DNA of 64,000 nucleotides, taken from contig OW799235.1 of the NCBI GenBank assembly GCA_941918925.1, positions 38,524,701 to 38,588,700 of the forward strand. Reading direction: 5' to 3'. The stretch is from Phyto melanocephala (taxonomy: Eukaryota; Arthropoda; Insecta; Diptera; Rhinophoridae). Numbering within the stretch: position 1 is the first letter of the stretch; every line of letters starts with the position of its first letter. Shown here in pieces: positions 45,790 to 56,174 of the stretch. The notes beneath the pieces are model-generated. The model did not search any database. It saw only the letters and a program-made list of their open reading frames with translations, and was not told where the DNA came from. Position numbers and translations under genes: made by a program.

Positions 45790-46558
45790 GATATTTTGTA
45801 GTGGTAGTGGATTTAATAAATATGTAGTGTTATTAGTTGGTAGTTTGTTTATTACACAGAAAAAATTATACATAAAATATTTTTAAACAAACGTTTGCCT
45901 AGATTTAATTTCAATTTCTATTAATATTTTAATTGTTTCAAATAAATTTTTGTTTGATTATTTCCTTAGTTTAACACATATGCTAAAACAACAAATAAAG
46001 TTTTTTCATTTGCAGTTAGTGTGCGTTTTCATTGTTTGTTATTTCTATAATTAATTTTATAATTCTTATTTGGTTAGAGATACTGTAGACTTAAATATTT
46101 TAGTTTGATACAACACTTTGAAGAAGCTTTTTTCTTGTCTTGTGTGTCATACGTCTATTTTTAATTATTAAATAATTCTCTTTGATTAAATATTTCTTTG
46201 AGATTTTAACTAGCTTGTCATCGATTTATTCTCTGAAATTTTTGTCTGAATTAAATAAATATTTTTTCAAATATTCTTGAACTAAAAAATGTTTGTAAAT
46301 TTTTTCAATAAACTTTTTATTTCTGTCTGTTAACAATTTGTTTGAAAATCGGAAATTGTTTCAATAATCTGTTTATTTCTTTCTGTTAATAATTTGTTTT
46401 AAAGTCGGAAATATTTTAAAAATTTTTCAGATTCAAACATAAAACTGTATTGTAAAAAAATAGTTTTTTCTTTGTTTAAATTTACAAATTTAGTGATAGG
46501 TCCTAATTCAAACAAATATCATATTTGGTTCTCTAAATTTCTTTATTGAATCAGAAGT
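45790..46558 (-). other. Spacer between I-type ORF1 and ORF2
   Basis: 769 bp, T-rich. It contains two copies of a ~66-bp unit (tttatttctgtctgttaac near 46316 and tttatttctttctgttaat near 46372). A long ORF1-ORF2 spacer is usual for I elements; part of the length may be expansion. Confidence 0.5.
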
Positions 46559-47599
46559 TTAATTTTGTCTATGTAAGGTTGAAGTTTTATTTGATTCTAT
46601 GGTCAAAATGTTTGTATTTTTGGACGCATATAAAGACTTTGAAGTGATATTGTTTACTATTTCCGCAAATGTTGGTCTATTGATATTTTTGTTTCTGGGA
46701 TTTGGTTTAAGGGTATTAAGGGTTGGATTATCATTATATGTTTTCCATGCTTCGCGAGTAGTAAATCTTTTGGAGTACGAATATAGTTAACAGACTTGTG
46801 TTTCCAAAAACTTGGACAAAGTGGATCGTATGAAGTGTGAAGATCAGTTGAACAGTTAACGCAAAACTTTCTGGAGCAAATATCATGTGGTGGGGGAAGA
46901 GCGCATTATTTACATAATTCTATAGATTTACATCTGTTCCTGGTGTGTCCCAGTTTTTGACAATTTATACATTTCATTGGGTTTGGAATATATTCGTCGA
47001 CTTTTACTTCTTCCTATTCGAGTTTTAAAAAACCAGGAAGGTTTATCAAATCAAAAGTAATAATTGCGGCTCCTGTCCAAAAATATTTGTCACCTTCTTT
47101 TTAGTTAATTTACGTAATTTTACAACATTTTGATCTTTAAGGGAATCAAGCAATTCTTTCTGTGAAATATCAATTATATTTCTTGAAAAAATTCTGCCTT
47201 GTATTGTGTTCAGAGTCTTATGTAAGGTAATTTTAACGGGAATGCTGTCAATGTATTTGGCTTTCAGAAATTTTTCAGCAGCTTGCTGTCCGCAACTTTT
47301 ATGAGTAGATCGCCACTTCTCATTTCGGTTACTTCAAGCCCGCCTTTAGATATATAGTTTAATCCACGTTCGACTTGAAAAACATTGTATGATGACAGAG
47401 GAAGTGATTCGCCATCTTTTACATATGATATGGTTGAAGCAACTAGGTATCGCGGAAGATGTTGATCATTAAATGGTTTTTCAGGTGGCGTAAGAAAATC
47501 GTCTGTACGAGGTCGTTTAGTTCTGTTGCCTTTTGTTTTGTTGATAGTGTTATCCAGGTCACGGAAACGATTGTGGTTAGGGGAATGAACCCCGTTCAT
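46559..47599 (-). pseudogene. ORF1 (gag-like) of the I-type LINE
   Basis: ATG at 47599 (MNGVHSPNHN), open to about 47264 with PRYLVASTISYVKDGES, NVFQVERGLNYISKGG and TEMRSGDLLIKVADSK, then frameshifted: KYIDSIPVKITLHKTLN, GRIFSRNIIDISQKELL, YIPNPMKC. Zinc knuckles are readable near 46980-46800: CINCQKLGHTRNRC, CK-stop-CALPPPHDIC and CVNCSTDLHTSYDPLC. The tail NRPTFAEIVNN leads to a stop at 46559. The GRIFSRN and triple-knuckle layout is that of I-element ORF1. Several stops. Confidence 0.82.
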
Positions 47600-48935
47600 T
47601 TTCACAGAAAGAAAAACACTTATCCAGATATATGTAAAATTTACCGAACACAAAATAAAATAAAAATTCAAATAACCGTACCGTTATCAAAAAAAAAGTC
47701 AAATAACGGCAAGAATGGAAAAAAAACAGTTAAGTTCACAAGCGCTAAAAAATAGATGTTCACTCGGCAATTGGCCGCAGAAGACTCACCAATTAATTTA
47801 TATTTTCTAAAAGCTTTTTAAAAGGGAAGTCGATTGAACAATGTCTGCCTGTCGGCTTAAATCAACTTGTAGAAGCACCTATATGCTGCACAAAACTGTA
47901 TTTTAATAAATTTACATTGTTGCCACTACATTTTTTAAGAACTAAATTAATTTGTAAAAAGTAATCGGTATTTTCTCTGGTACTGCCATATTAAAAAAAG
48001 AAACTTTGTTACAAGGAAGTTGTAATAATAAAAAATATTAAAGTCTCTTCACTGCTCACGGTAAGTTGTAATAATGACCCTTTGTGTGCCGAACTATTTT
48101 AGTATACAAGTCATATGTTTTCAGAGATATTAGTTAAGCTATGGGTAGTATTTAGTACAAGTCGCTAGATTTCGTAGAAGCAAAATATTATGAAACTCGA
48201 AAATAAGATCAAAAAGTATTGCAAAGTACAATAATTAATAATAATAAAAAAAAAATAAATAAAAATAAAACAAATAATATTTAAGCCTAATTATTTTTCT
48301 TATTTTACATTTGTTTTTGAAATAATAAATAAATTTCGTACAATATTATGAAAGAGTTTTTAAAAAATTTTCTGATTTTTTGGGTAATAAATATAGTATG
48401 ATACGTTTGGTAAAAGATAAATGAACATAAAACTAAAAATGAAAAAACCAACTACTGTGAGAAAAAAAAACCGGTGTATTCTACATTCGAAAAATTAGCA
48501 CTTGGAAAAAACCGCCAGCTGAAAGTTAAAAACCGGATTTTCTACCGGTTGTAAAACCGAATCGGTCACCCTAGTATGAAGACATAAAAACCAAATCACA
48601 GTAAAATCAAATTAACCTATCATTTTTGAATTCATTCATGAAATTCAAAAAAAATGTATTCACTTTTTTTATGTCAGTTATGGCTTTTGATATTGAATAT
48701 CAAGGTAGTTTTTTCCTAAGAAATTGCTATTTTAAAAAATATTTGTAGGAGAATAATCGTAATCGTAAGAAAATTTTTCTTGGCTAAATGGCTCGATGTA
48801 TTAAATAGAAAACATTAAATAAGTACTAGTTTTACAACAATAATTTTGCAAATGTATGGGTTCCTTTATGTCTGTACTCAAAAAATGCCAACAGAAGAAA
48901 ATAAATTTTATAGCAAATTAGTTTCGCCGCTATTT
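47600..48935. other. LINE 5' end and AT-rich DNA
   Basis: 47600-47770 is probably the 5' UTR of the I-type LINE. 47795-47915 is a weak Helentron relic (gtcgattgaac, ctgcctgtcgg, aatcaacttgtagaagc). The rest is AT-rich with nothing recognised. Confidence 0.5.
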
Positions 48936-49828
48936 TTATACCCTTCACGCAAAAGTGAAAAAAGGTATATACATATAGTTTTGTTATTCCGTGTGAAATT
49001 TCTACAATTGAAAATCAGAAAAATCGGTATATAAACAACTGAGATATGAGAAAAAAACATGACCACCTAGTCTTTTTTCACAACAAAAACATACAACACA
49101 TATAAAAACGTGGTATACTGGTCAGAGTGAACGTGGCATCGAATCCCTTTTTTTTGTATTTATTTCTGATTTTTTTTAAGCATACAAACATAAACTCAAT
49201 TTATAATTTTACAATGGGATGTTTTTATATGTATGTACGTATGTATTTTATATGAGCTAGAAAAGCCCGGCGCGCCTTGCTACGCCCCTTAATGAATAAA
49301 AATGCATTCTGAATTTTAATTCAATTTCAATTTCAAGAAGTGAAAAATTATAACTTTTTGTTATGGGCGTGGCACTGCCCTCTCAATATGTGTGCAAAGT
49401 TTTAGAAAAATCGGTCCAGTGCAAGTACCTCAAAATTATAACTATTTTTAGGGGCGTGGCCCCGCCCACTTTTCTTATCACGAAATTATTTAGTAATGAT
49501 AGCTCGATATGTGTGCAAAGTTTCAGAAAAATCGGTCAAGTGCAAGTAGCTAAAACTGATAACTAATTTTTTATGGGCGTGGCCCCGCCCACTTTTTTCC
49601 ACACATAAACACTCCCTGGTATGTGTACAACAACTTACCAAAGTTTGAGCCCGATCGGTTTTACAGTTTCGGAGTCTATAGCTAACACACACACACACAC
49701 ACAGAGTTTCACTTTTATATATATAGATGTATAGATGAATGGTGATACAAACAATTGTTTTTGCATGACTACACGTTGTGAAGGGTATATAAGATTCGGC
49801 ACGGCCGAATATAGCACTCTTACTTTGT
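48936..49828 (+). mobile_element. DINE-1-like Helentron copy with inverted core, split by a Helitron
   Basis: 5' end TTTTTATACCCTTCACGC at 48936 and 3' end hairpin TTCGGC/GCCGAA and CTCTTACTTTG by 49828, interrupted by a Helitron at 49257-49727. Its tRNA-like module (49111-49149, gtatactggtcagagtg then ggcatcgaatccc) runs in the same sense as the element, opposite to copies 1-4. Confidence 0.8.
49257..49727 (-). mobile_element. Non-autonomous Helitron, third copy, nested in a Helentron
   Basis: Minus strand TCTATATATATAAAAGTG to CTAG, with the same GCGTAGCA hairpin zone, CA microsatellite and three GGGCGTGG units; shorter inside than 5912-6794. The Helentron sequence atgag|atgaatgg is interrupted here. 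Confidence 0.85.
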
Positions 49829-50080
49829 TTTTTAATTTAGCATGTTTCAAATTTATTTCACAATTTTCGCCTATTTTTCTTTTTTCTTAACAATTTTTTG
49901 GATATTATTATTTAAATAATTTGGGTAGATTGAGAACAATATTACTTTTGCTTGCAAGTTTTGACTGATAAGGTACTGATTTACTTTTTAATATTTTTGA
50001 GAGAAATGTTGCTCAGAACAGAAAATAAGCTAAATTGCAAAGATTAACTATGTATGATGAATCTTTAATTAAGAAAACTT
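49829..50080. other. AT-rich spacer
   Basis: Nothing recognised. Confidence 0.5.
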
Positions 50081-50330
50081 ATAGAACACACCATGGATAT
50101 GGTCTGATGCAGCAGAGTCCAAGTCCCTAACTATACCTAATTTAACATGTCTCTCTAAGGCTTTTAGACCTGCCTGTCTTTCAACATAAATACTAGCCTC
50201 CTTATCCCCAGGCACAATATAAGATCCGCTGCATTATACTTATGTATATGGCTAGTATTTTCTTTCGTACACACTACAGACATCAGATTATCTATAACAC
50301 CTCTTGCCGTACTCCCCTATTATATATTAA
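50081..50330 (-). pseudogene. Exon-like coding fragment of unknown family
   Basis: On the minus strand 50323-50225 reads STARGVIDNLMSVVCTKE then NTSHIHKYNAADLI, and after a frame change 50211-50090 reads YIVPGDKEASIYVERQAGLK, ALERHVKLGIVRDLDSAASD and HIHGVFYKFS before a stop. Codon texture is protein-like and there is an acceptor-like TATATAATAG just upstream. I do not recognise the family. The helical look of AGLKALERHVKLGIV could suit an alpha-helical repeat protein. It may be a decayed host exon or a piece of an unknown element. No function is claimed. Confidence 0.4.
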
Positions 50331-50408
50331 TAGAAATATCAAAACTGCCTCCTAATTACAAATAGAAAAGTTTAAAAGTAGTTATAAAATTATTGATTAT
50401 CTCACCTC

Positions 50409-50590
50409 TTATTAATATAGCTGCAATCGAATAGAAAAACTCTGTTTGCGTACTTGACCAACCTTCGCATGTTTATGCACGTCAGATCTGCAGATTTATA
50501 TCGCATATATACCGAGGCCAGTGTTTCAGATTTACCTTTGGCCTCTCTTACAATTACAGTGATTTCACCTGTATTAAAAAAAAAACAAAA
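50409..50590 (-). pseudogene. Endonuclease fragment of the LOA-like LINE
   Basis: Minus strand reads GEITVIVREAKGKSETLASV, then YMRYKSADLTCINMRRLVKY, ANRVFLFDCSYINKRGE. This fits the LOA/R1-type endonuclease pattern LASVYMPYDS...LVxYA...DxN...INxRGE with the GCDANAHH..W segment missing. It follows ORF1 (50758-52425) in the same direction and is probably its ORF2. Odd detail: the fragment is preceded by a long polypyrimidine tract and AATACAG and followed by GTGAGAT, so by chance or not it looks like a spliceable exon. Confidence 0.55.
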
Positions 50591-50757
50591 AAAAGAGTTT
50601 AAGTATTTTTTGGAAAGTATGAAAATTCTAACCTTATCTCCCGTGGACGTGAAAAACAGCATATAGTCTTTATTGCTAATTTGCGAACCTTATTATTAGT
50701 TATTTACGGTTTATAGGTTTACGGCCACGTTTTATTGGAATCTGACAAGGTGAGTTA

Positions 50758-52425
50758 TTAGTTCCACTGAAGATGCCGTGGTGCTCGTTTAATTGCACCT
50801 CTCGCACCTTCTTTGATTCTGCCTGATTTCTGAAACCGAAACCGCACAGTTCCAAGACCAAATCTGGCAACTCCTGCCTCTATTTCCAGTCTCCTTAGGG
50901 ATTCCTGATCCACAGCGAATCTTATATCCCACCCTGAGTTCTCTTTACATGCCATTGAAGACACCAACTTCCATTTGCCTGTCTTAAGACCTACGTTTTG
51001 TTTGGCTAACACTGACAGTATGGTCTCCACTGGTCTAATAGGTGGTGGAATCCAAACCGTCACTATTTGTCGTAGAGGTAATTCTGAAGCACGTATGACT
51101 TCAAGTTTCGCCTCTGGCCACAGATCGCCGCAGCCTTCAACAGTGTTTCTTAAGAACTCAAAAGAATTTTCGTTCCCGCAGTTGACGACTTTGATGCCCT
51201 TTGACCAGTCCGCACCATTAAAACATACGTCCTCAGGATCACCAACAAAGGACGCTATTTTGTCTATAAGCCTTGCTTCTATAATCTGCCATCTCTCCAT
51301 ACTAATCCTACCATCCGGATTAGTATAATCAATAACTGCTGCTTGAAAGCCTTGCATGCCTAAAGACTTTTTAGCATTCTTTGATGTTGATGGCTGATCA
51401 TCTCCAAACCTTACTCTCTTAAGCGTCTGCTTTGTGGGAATATTCCTAAGAGAACCGAATGGCGGCTCTTCATCCCTCTCTTTCTTCTCCAACGGTAGCA
51501 GCTTACCAATTTCCACAGCTCGTTCCGAAGGCTTGAGCGTCTTAATTGGCATGCTGCTGTCCGAATTATTCTCGGTTAGATCAATACCCACCAAAGTCGC
51601 CTTTATACTCCTGTTACAGTTATCAGGGCTGGCTTCGGTGTTCAATGTTCGAACCACTGGGGACGAAATACCGAGGACAACACTGGTAGGGCCATAAGTT
51701 CTTTCAAACTTTGTTACGCTCTGCCGGTGTTTCCTCACCAGATGTCTCTCTCTTACGGTAAACAGCATAGGGTCCTTCTTGGCCATTTTTGTTAAATAGG
51801 CCAAAGAGGATCTTGTGCCGCGCTTTGCTTTATCCTCCTTCGTTCGGATATTGTTTTGTGACAGCCCTGTAAGGTTTTCCACTAGATCTTGCCGAACAAT
51901 ACCGACCCTAGGATCTTCTACTATTGTCGGGAGTCTATTTCGCCCATCAGCAACGTCAGACTCCAGGAGCTCAACTCTTGTGGGCGAATTATGTCCGGAT
52001 ATCGCAGTGATATCCTGATCCTTATTCAAAACCAGCGAGAGATTTCCCATCCTCTGTTTGTTGCTCATCTTATCCAAGGAGTCTATCGATAATTCTAGAT
52101 CATTTAAATGCGTCGGTAACTGTCCTTGTCTTATTATGTCATTGTGTACGTCCGTTATTGTCGTGACCACGCCTGGAGTAGCACCCCGGAAAGTGCACGT
52201 CTTAATGTCTGTCATTTCTAAGTCATCGTAAGTATTACCGACCATCTTCTCCCTCTCATCATTTTGATTTTTTATATTATTTTCAATGTTGTTCCCACGA
52301 GTATGCACGTTAATATCGGACAATCTCGCGCAGTGACGGCTTGCGCGGACTAGGCAAATGTTATTACAACCAACCCGTGCCCTAGCGTCGGAGGGGAGCT
52401 GTTCGTGACTACTTTCTTTTAACAC
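50758..52425 (-). CDS. ORF1 of a LOA-like LINE, intact 555-codon frame
   Basis: Uninterrupted frame with a hydrophilic, charged N-terminal ~350 residues. A compact C-terminal domain (about 370-540) starts FQAAVIDYTNPDGRISMERW and continues QIIEARLIDKIASFV, FNGADWSKGIKVVNC, VIRASELPLRQIVTVWIPPP, GLKTGKWKLVSS and FGLGTVRFRFQ. The domain resembles the conserved region of LOA/Bilbo-type LINE ORF1 proteins (I recall a DUF4780-type family; not checked). It is likely to bind element RNA. The open frame starts at a GTG (52425); the first ATG is codon 61 (52245). ORF2 is reduced to a fragment at 50409-50590. No zinc knuckle is seen. The 3' end abuts a GTGAGT-like site rather than ORF2. Confidence 0.68.
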   Translation of the reverse strand: MLKESSHEQLPSDARARVGCNNICLVRASRHCARLSDINVHTRGNNIENNIKNQNDEREKMVGNTYDDLEMTDIKTCTFRGATPGVVTTITDVHNDIIRQGQLPTHLNDLELSIDSLDKMSNKQRMGNLSLVLNKDQDITAISGHNSPTRVELLESDVADGRNRLPTIVEDPRVGIVRQDLVENLTGLSQNNIRTKEDKAKRGTRSSLAYLTKMAKKDPMLFTVRERHLVRKHRQSVTKFERTYGPTSVVLGISSPVVRTLNTEASPDNCNRSIKATLVGIDLTENNSDSSMPIKTLKPSERAVEIGKLLPLEKKERDEEPPFGSLRNIPTKQTLKRVRFGDDQPSTSKNAKKSLGMQGFQAAVIDYTNPDGRISMERWQIIEARLIDKIASFVGDPEDVCFNGADWSKGIKVVNCGNENSFEFLRNTVEGCGDLWPEAKLEVIRASELPLRQIVTVWIPPPIRPVETILSVLAKQNVGLKTGKWKLVSSMACKENSGWDIRFAVDQESLRRLEIEAGVARFGLGTVRFRFQKSGRIKEGARGAIKRAPRHLQWN

Positions 52426-52820
52426 TAACTAGCCATACAGGTCTTTGGCACTGCTACCAACCACCTTGACCTTAAAAGTGTTTCTCAATTTATTTGGTCC
52501 GCGAGAATCTAAAAGATTCTTGAGCTTCGTATAAAGTACAGGATCGGACCAACCCAGGTGGCAAATTACGGCATTCAAACGTGATCGAAATTCAAAAATT
52601 CTTATTAGAATTTCTATACCTAAAGCACAGAAAACTCGATCGTTCGAATAAAATTTCGATCGTGATCGAATGCCGTAATTTGGCCCCAGTTTCGGGACCA
52701 TTCGCATAAACGTCTGGCTCCGACTGACCCGGTCAGGTCCAACACCTTACACTTAGCCCCCCTATCCGCCACCCGGGGACGCGTCCGATGGGAGTAAACT
52801 GAGCAAAGACTCCACACGGA
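52426..52820 (-). other. 5' region of the LOA-like LINE
   Basis: GC-richer DNA (for example caccctatccgccacccgg-like runs near 52760) upstream of ORF1 on the minus strand; likely the LINE 5' UTR. It contains the MITE at 52563-52682. Confidence 0.5.
52563..52682. mobile_element. 120-bp palindromic MITE
   Basis: Ends are inverted repeats AATTACGGCATTC... at 52564 and ...GAATGCCGTAATT ending 52680, and CGTGATCGAAATT recurs inverted inside with one shift. The body is only a few tens of bp. No clear target duplication. Confidence 0.7.
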
Positions 52821-53938
52821 TTTGTAACACTAACTATGAGGTATTTTCCTCAACTTTACCTTAAAAGTATCCAAAGTCATATGTGGATTATCATTTTAAT
52901 ACTAACTAAAATTTTGAATTTAATAATATGTTAATCAAAATAATTTTGTAATTCTTAAGCCTTATATGGGAGTGGGCACAAAAGTTACTGAGATAATATA
53001 TTGCTAAATAAAAATAGTTTAATTTTAAAGTTTTGGGACTTTTTATACTCACATCTAAATTTATATGTCATGTTCATATTCGTGTATTTGTGCTAGAAGT
53101 GTATAGAAATGTTTAGATCAAAACTTTCACTATTTAATAAATATGAGAACAGCACAGCAAATTAATCAATCAATATCAAAACCAGTGTCGTTAAGTGTAT
53201 ATAAAGTTAGTTAAATAAAGACAAATGTTAAGAAAATAAAGTAAAGTCAAGGTCAGATACTATGTTTTTTTTTTTTGTAAAAATAATTCATATTAGTAAA
53301 AGGAAAAAGGGTGAAAAAGGCAATATTTTGATGGTACAAAGAGGTTTTAGATTAAATAAATTTAATATAATTTGTATCCAATATTCAGATGTGGTGCAAA
53401 TACTAAAAAGTATGTAATTAATTAACATCAATAAAAATATCAGGATGTGACCTCTAACTAATATAATAGGAAAAATATGCTTGTGAAAAGCATTGCGACG
53501 CGGATTTAGCTGTTGTAATTTAAATTATAACACTTTCGCAAATTACTAATATGTACTACTTTTTACTAATGTCTGTAATATTGCAACTGTGTTGACACTG
53601 ACAATTTTTTTAAGTTAAAACATATCATATGACATCATCAGAGTTCACCAGAATTAAGCCTAGACCTTTTCTTACACATTACATCGTACTTATATATATT
53701 TGAAGACATCTTTTTTTTTGCAATTTATATTATTATATGTATGTAATTCACAAATTTCCATAAAAAGAAACAAATAATATTATTTATAATAAAAATATGT
53801 ATGTATGTATATGTATGTAAATAAATTAAACAGCTTTTTTAAATTACAAGATTATACAGCAAGCTGCTCAGCAATAACCCTAAAGTCCAAAGCGGGTGCG
53901 CTTTTTTAAAAATGATAACAAATGGAAAACAAAACGTA
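52821..53938. other. AT-rich DNA, probable 3' UTR of the host gene at its end
   Basis: 52821-53700 shows no gene. 53795-53825 is a TATG microsatellite. 53830-53938 lies just downstream of the ZNF706-type stop and is probably its 3' UTR; no clean AATAAA was found. Confidence 0.5.
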
Positions 53939-54242
53939 TTAGACGTCCTTAAGCTCTGGTGGCATTTCATTTTTAGGGTGTTTATTTTCAAAATGTTGTT
54001 TGTACGTTTTAGGATCAGGCATTTGGGACTATAATTATAAAACAAATAAACTTAAAATTAACAGCACGTAATTTTTTTTTTTTTTAATTTTTTATTACTT
54101 TGCAAACGGCACAAACATGAACTAAGGCTTTTTGGGCAGCCTTCTTTTGTTCATTAGCACTGTGTCCTTGTTGTTTTTTAAGTTTTGCTTGTTTTTCTTG
54201 AGCTTTTGCTTGTGATTGTAATTTTTGATGACCCCGTGCCAT
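53939..54242 (-). CDS. ZNF706-like small zinc-finger protein, two exons
   Basis: The only clear host gene. Exon 1 (54242-54099) encodes 48 residues from ATG: MARGHQKLQSQAKAQEKQ, then KLKKQQGHSANEQKKAAQ and KALVHVCAVCK. Exon 2 (54028-53939) gives SQMPDPKTYKQHFENKHP, KNEMPPELKDV and stop. The 70-bp intron (54098-54029) is GT-AG. The 77-residue protein has a 4F5-type basic N-terminus (MARGxQKxQSQxK) and one C-x2-C-x12-H-x4-H finger, as in human ZNF706 (76 residues, by recall) and fly homologues. It is a small nuclear or cytosolic regulator of uncertain mechanism. TTTACAG at 54257-54263, 14 nt before the ATG, suggests an upstream UTR exon. All key residues are intact. Confidence 0.93.
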
Positions 54243-54549
54243 TGTTTCTTATATGTCTGTAAATACATAATGATGGAAAAATGTGTTCAAAATTATTATT
54301 TTTGTTTTTTTTTGTTCTTAATTGAAATTCTTTGTCTATGTTCATAGTTTTAAAACATCTTTAGCTGTGTACATATATTAGGATCGTTCGTTTACTAAAA
54401 ATGTTAAACAGTTTTTACTGGATTGCGTTTTTTATACAAAATCCAGTAAAGCGAGGACAAATTAAAAGAGAGAAAAAGTATATTAAGTTAAAGTTCTTTA
54501 ACTGAATTTTTCAAAGTTTGTGCGGGACATTTTTTAACTTGTAAAGTTT
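54243..54549 (-). other. Upstream region of the ZNF706-like gene
   Basis: AT-rich. Bases 54243-54256 are 5' UTR, preceded by an acceptor-like TTTACAG. No upstream exon or promoter could be located before the Helentron starts. Confidence 0.5.
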
Positions 54550-55687
54550 ATTACACCCTTCACCTGTGGTGCACAAGAGTATATATAGCTTTGTCATTCC
54601 GTTTGTAATTTCTACAATTTTCATTTCCGACCCCATAAAGTATATATTTTCTGAAAGCTTATGAACAGAGGAATCGATTAAGTCCTGACCGTCTGTCCGT
54701 GTGTTGGTTGAAATCAACTTTTAGAACCAACCATATGTTCCTCAGACCTGTGTATGGTATCAATCTTTTAGGAATATCCGGAAATGTATTGCTATAGAAA
54801 TTCAGCACAATCGATCCATAACTTTCTGAGATATGAGCAAATGAACACGACTGCCTCTGTTTTTTCCCATATTTTTGCCACCAAAATTAAAATTTTTCAG
54901 CCATAGAATAATTTATAGGAACCTTTGCTACTATTTGTAGATATAATATGCCTCTAGAGATATTCGTGAAAATTTTTGGTTAAAACGGGCTCTAATCGGT
55001 AAAGTTAGACAAAATTTTTTTAAAAAAATATATATTTCCAAAAAAAATTTAAATTTTTAATCAGGCTTGAGTGTAACATGTAACCACCGATCAGAGAGTG
55101 CTGATGATGAAATCGTAGCTGGTTTCGAAAATGCATTCCACTCGGCTAGTGTCAGTAAAAATATAATTTTTCAGATTCTATTCTTTCATTATCACAATTA
55201 AAAAAAAAAAATTCTCAAGAGAATATTGGTATCATCTGAAAGGACTTGACTAGCGCAATATAAAAAATTAAAATTCATGTTCGTCGCCACCACAAAATGG
55301 CGGACAAAAAATTTATATATGGGTCAAATCTGGTATTTTAAAATGTAACTTATATAACCCCCTCATTATTGGTATCAAATGAAAGGGCTGGACCAGTAGA
55401 ATACAGTAAATTATTTAAAATTATAAAGTCCAAGATGGCGTCTAAAACAAAATGGCGGATCAAATTTGTTTAACCCAATCAATATTGGTATCAAATTAAA
55501 GGGCTTGACTAGTAGAATACAGTTAACTACGAAAAAATTCAAAATCAAAGATGGCGTCGGAAATAATAAGGAAAAGTGGCGTATAACTTGAAATATGGGT
55601 TAAGCTGCGATGTGGGGTTATACCTATGTGCATGATGGTGAAGGGTATTTTAAGATTCGGCACGGCCGAATATAGCACTCTTACTTG
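54550..55687 (+). mobile_element. Helentron of a third type with aagatggcg repeats
   Basis: Helentron 5' end (cacccttcacctgtggtgc) and 3' hairpin plus CTCTTACTTG end, with a body different from copies 1-4. About three units of 110-120 bp carry ttggtatcaaatgaaaggg and aagatggcgtc (near 55366, 55434, 55488, 55550). Closest relative: 61400-62481. It lies about 300 bp upstream of the host gene start. Confidence 0.78.
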
Positions 55688-55867
55688 TTGTGAAAAACAT
55701 ACAATTTCAAATGAAATAAAGTTTTTTTGTCTTTTTAATATATCAACTTAAAACTATAAAAAAATTATTAAAAAAAACTGCAACAAATGAAATATATAAA
55801 CATATTTTGTTAAATAAAATAGCTTTTTAATAAAAATCAAAAGCCGTTATCTTTATTTTTTAAACTG

Positions 55868-56170
55868 TTTACACAAAAGTGAAAAAGGGTGTATGTTGAA
55901 ATCAACTTTTTGAAGCCCCCAACATCGCCTGGACCCGCGTGAGGTATTAAAATATTGGAAATATTCAGGAGTAGATCGGTATATAAAATTAGAAAAATTG
56001 GTACATCTCGTTTATTTCACAACAATAACATACATACAAACGTGGTATACTGGTTAGAGTAAACGTGGCATCGAATCCCAGCTGAGCCAAAAAAATATTT
56101 TATATATTATTTATATTTTTATTATATTTTTTCTTTATTTTTTTATTTTTTTTTATTTTTAATTTCATAT
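55868..56170 (+). mobile_element. Partial Helentron, inverted-core type
   Basis: Has gttgaaatcaact, ttggaaatattcagg and the tRNA-like module in sense orientation at 56041-56088 (gtatactggttagagt, ggcatcgaatcccagctg). Its 3' end is missing; a Helitron end starts at 56175. Confidence 0.65.
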
Positions 56171-56174
56171 ATTA

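Noticed and set aside
56041..56088. tRNA gene suggested by B-box-like ggcatcgaatccc
   Set aside because: No acceptor stem or anticodon arm; the segment repeats within Helentrons.
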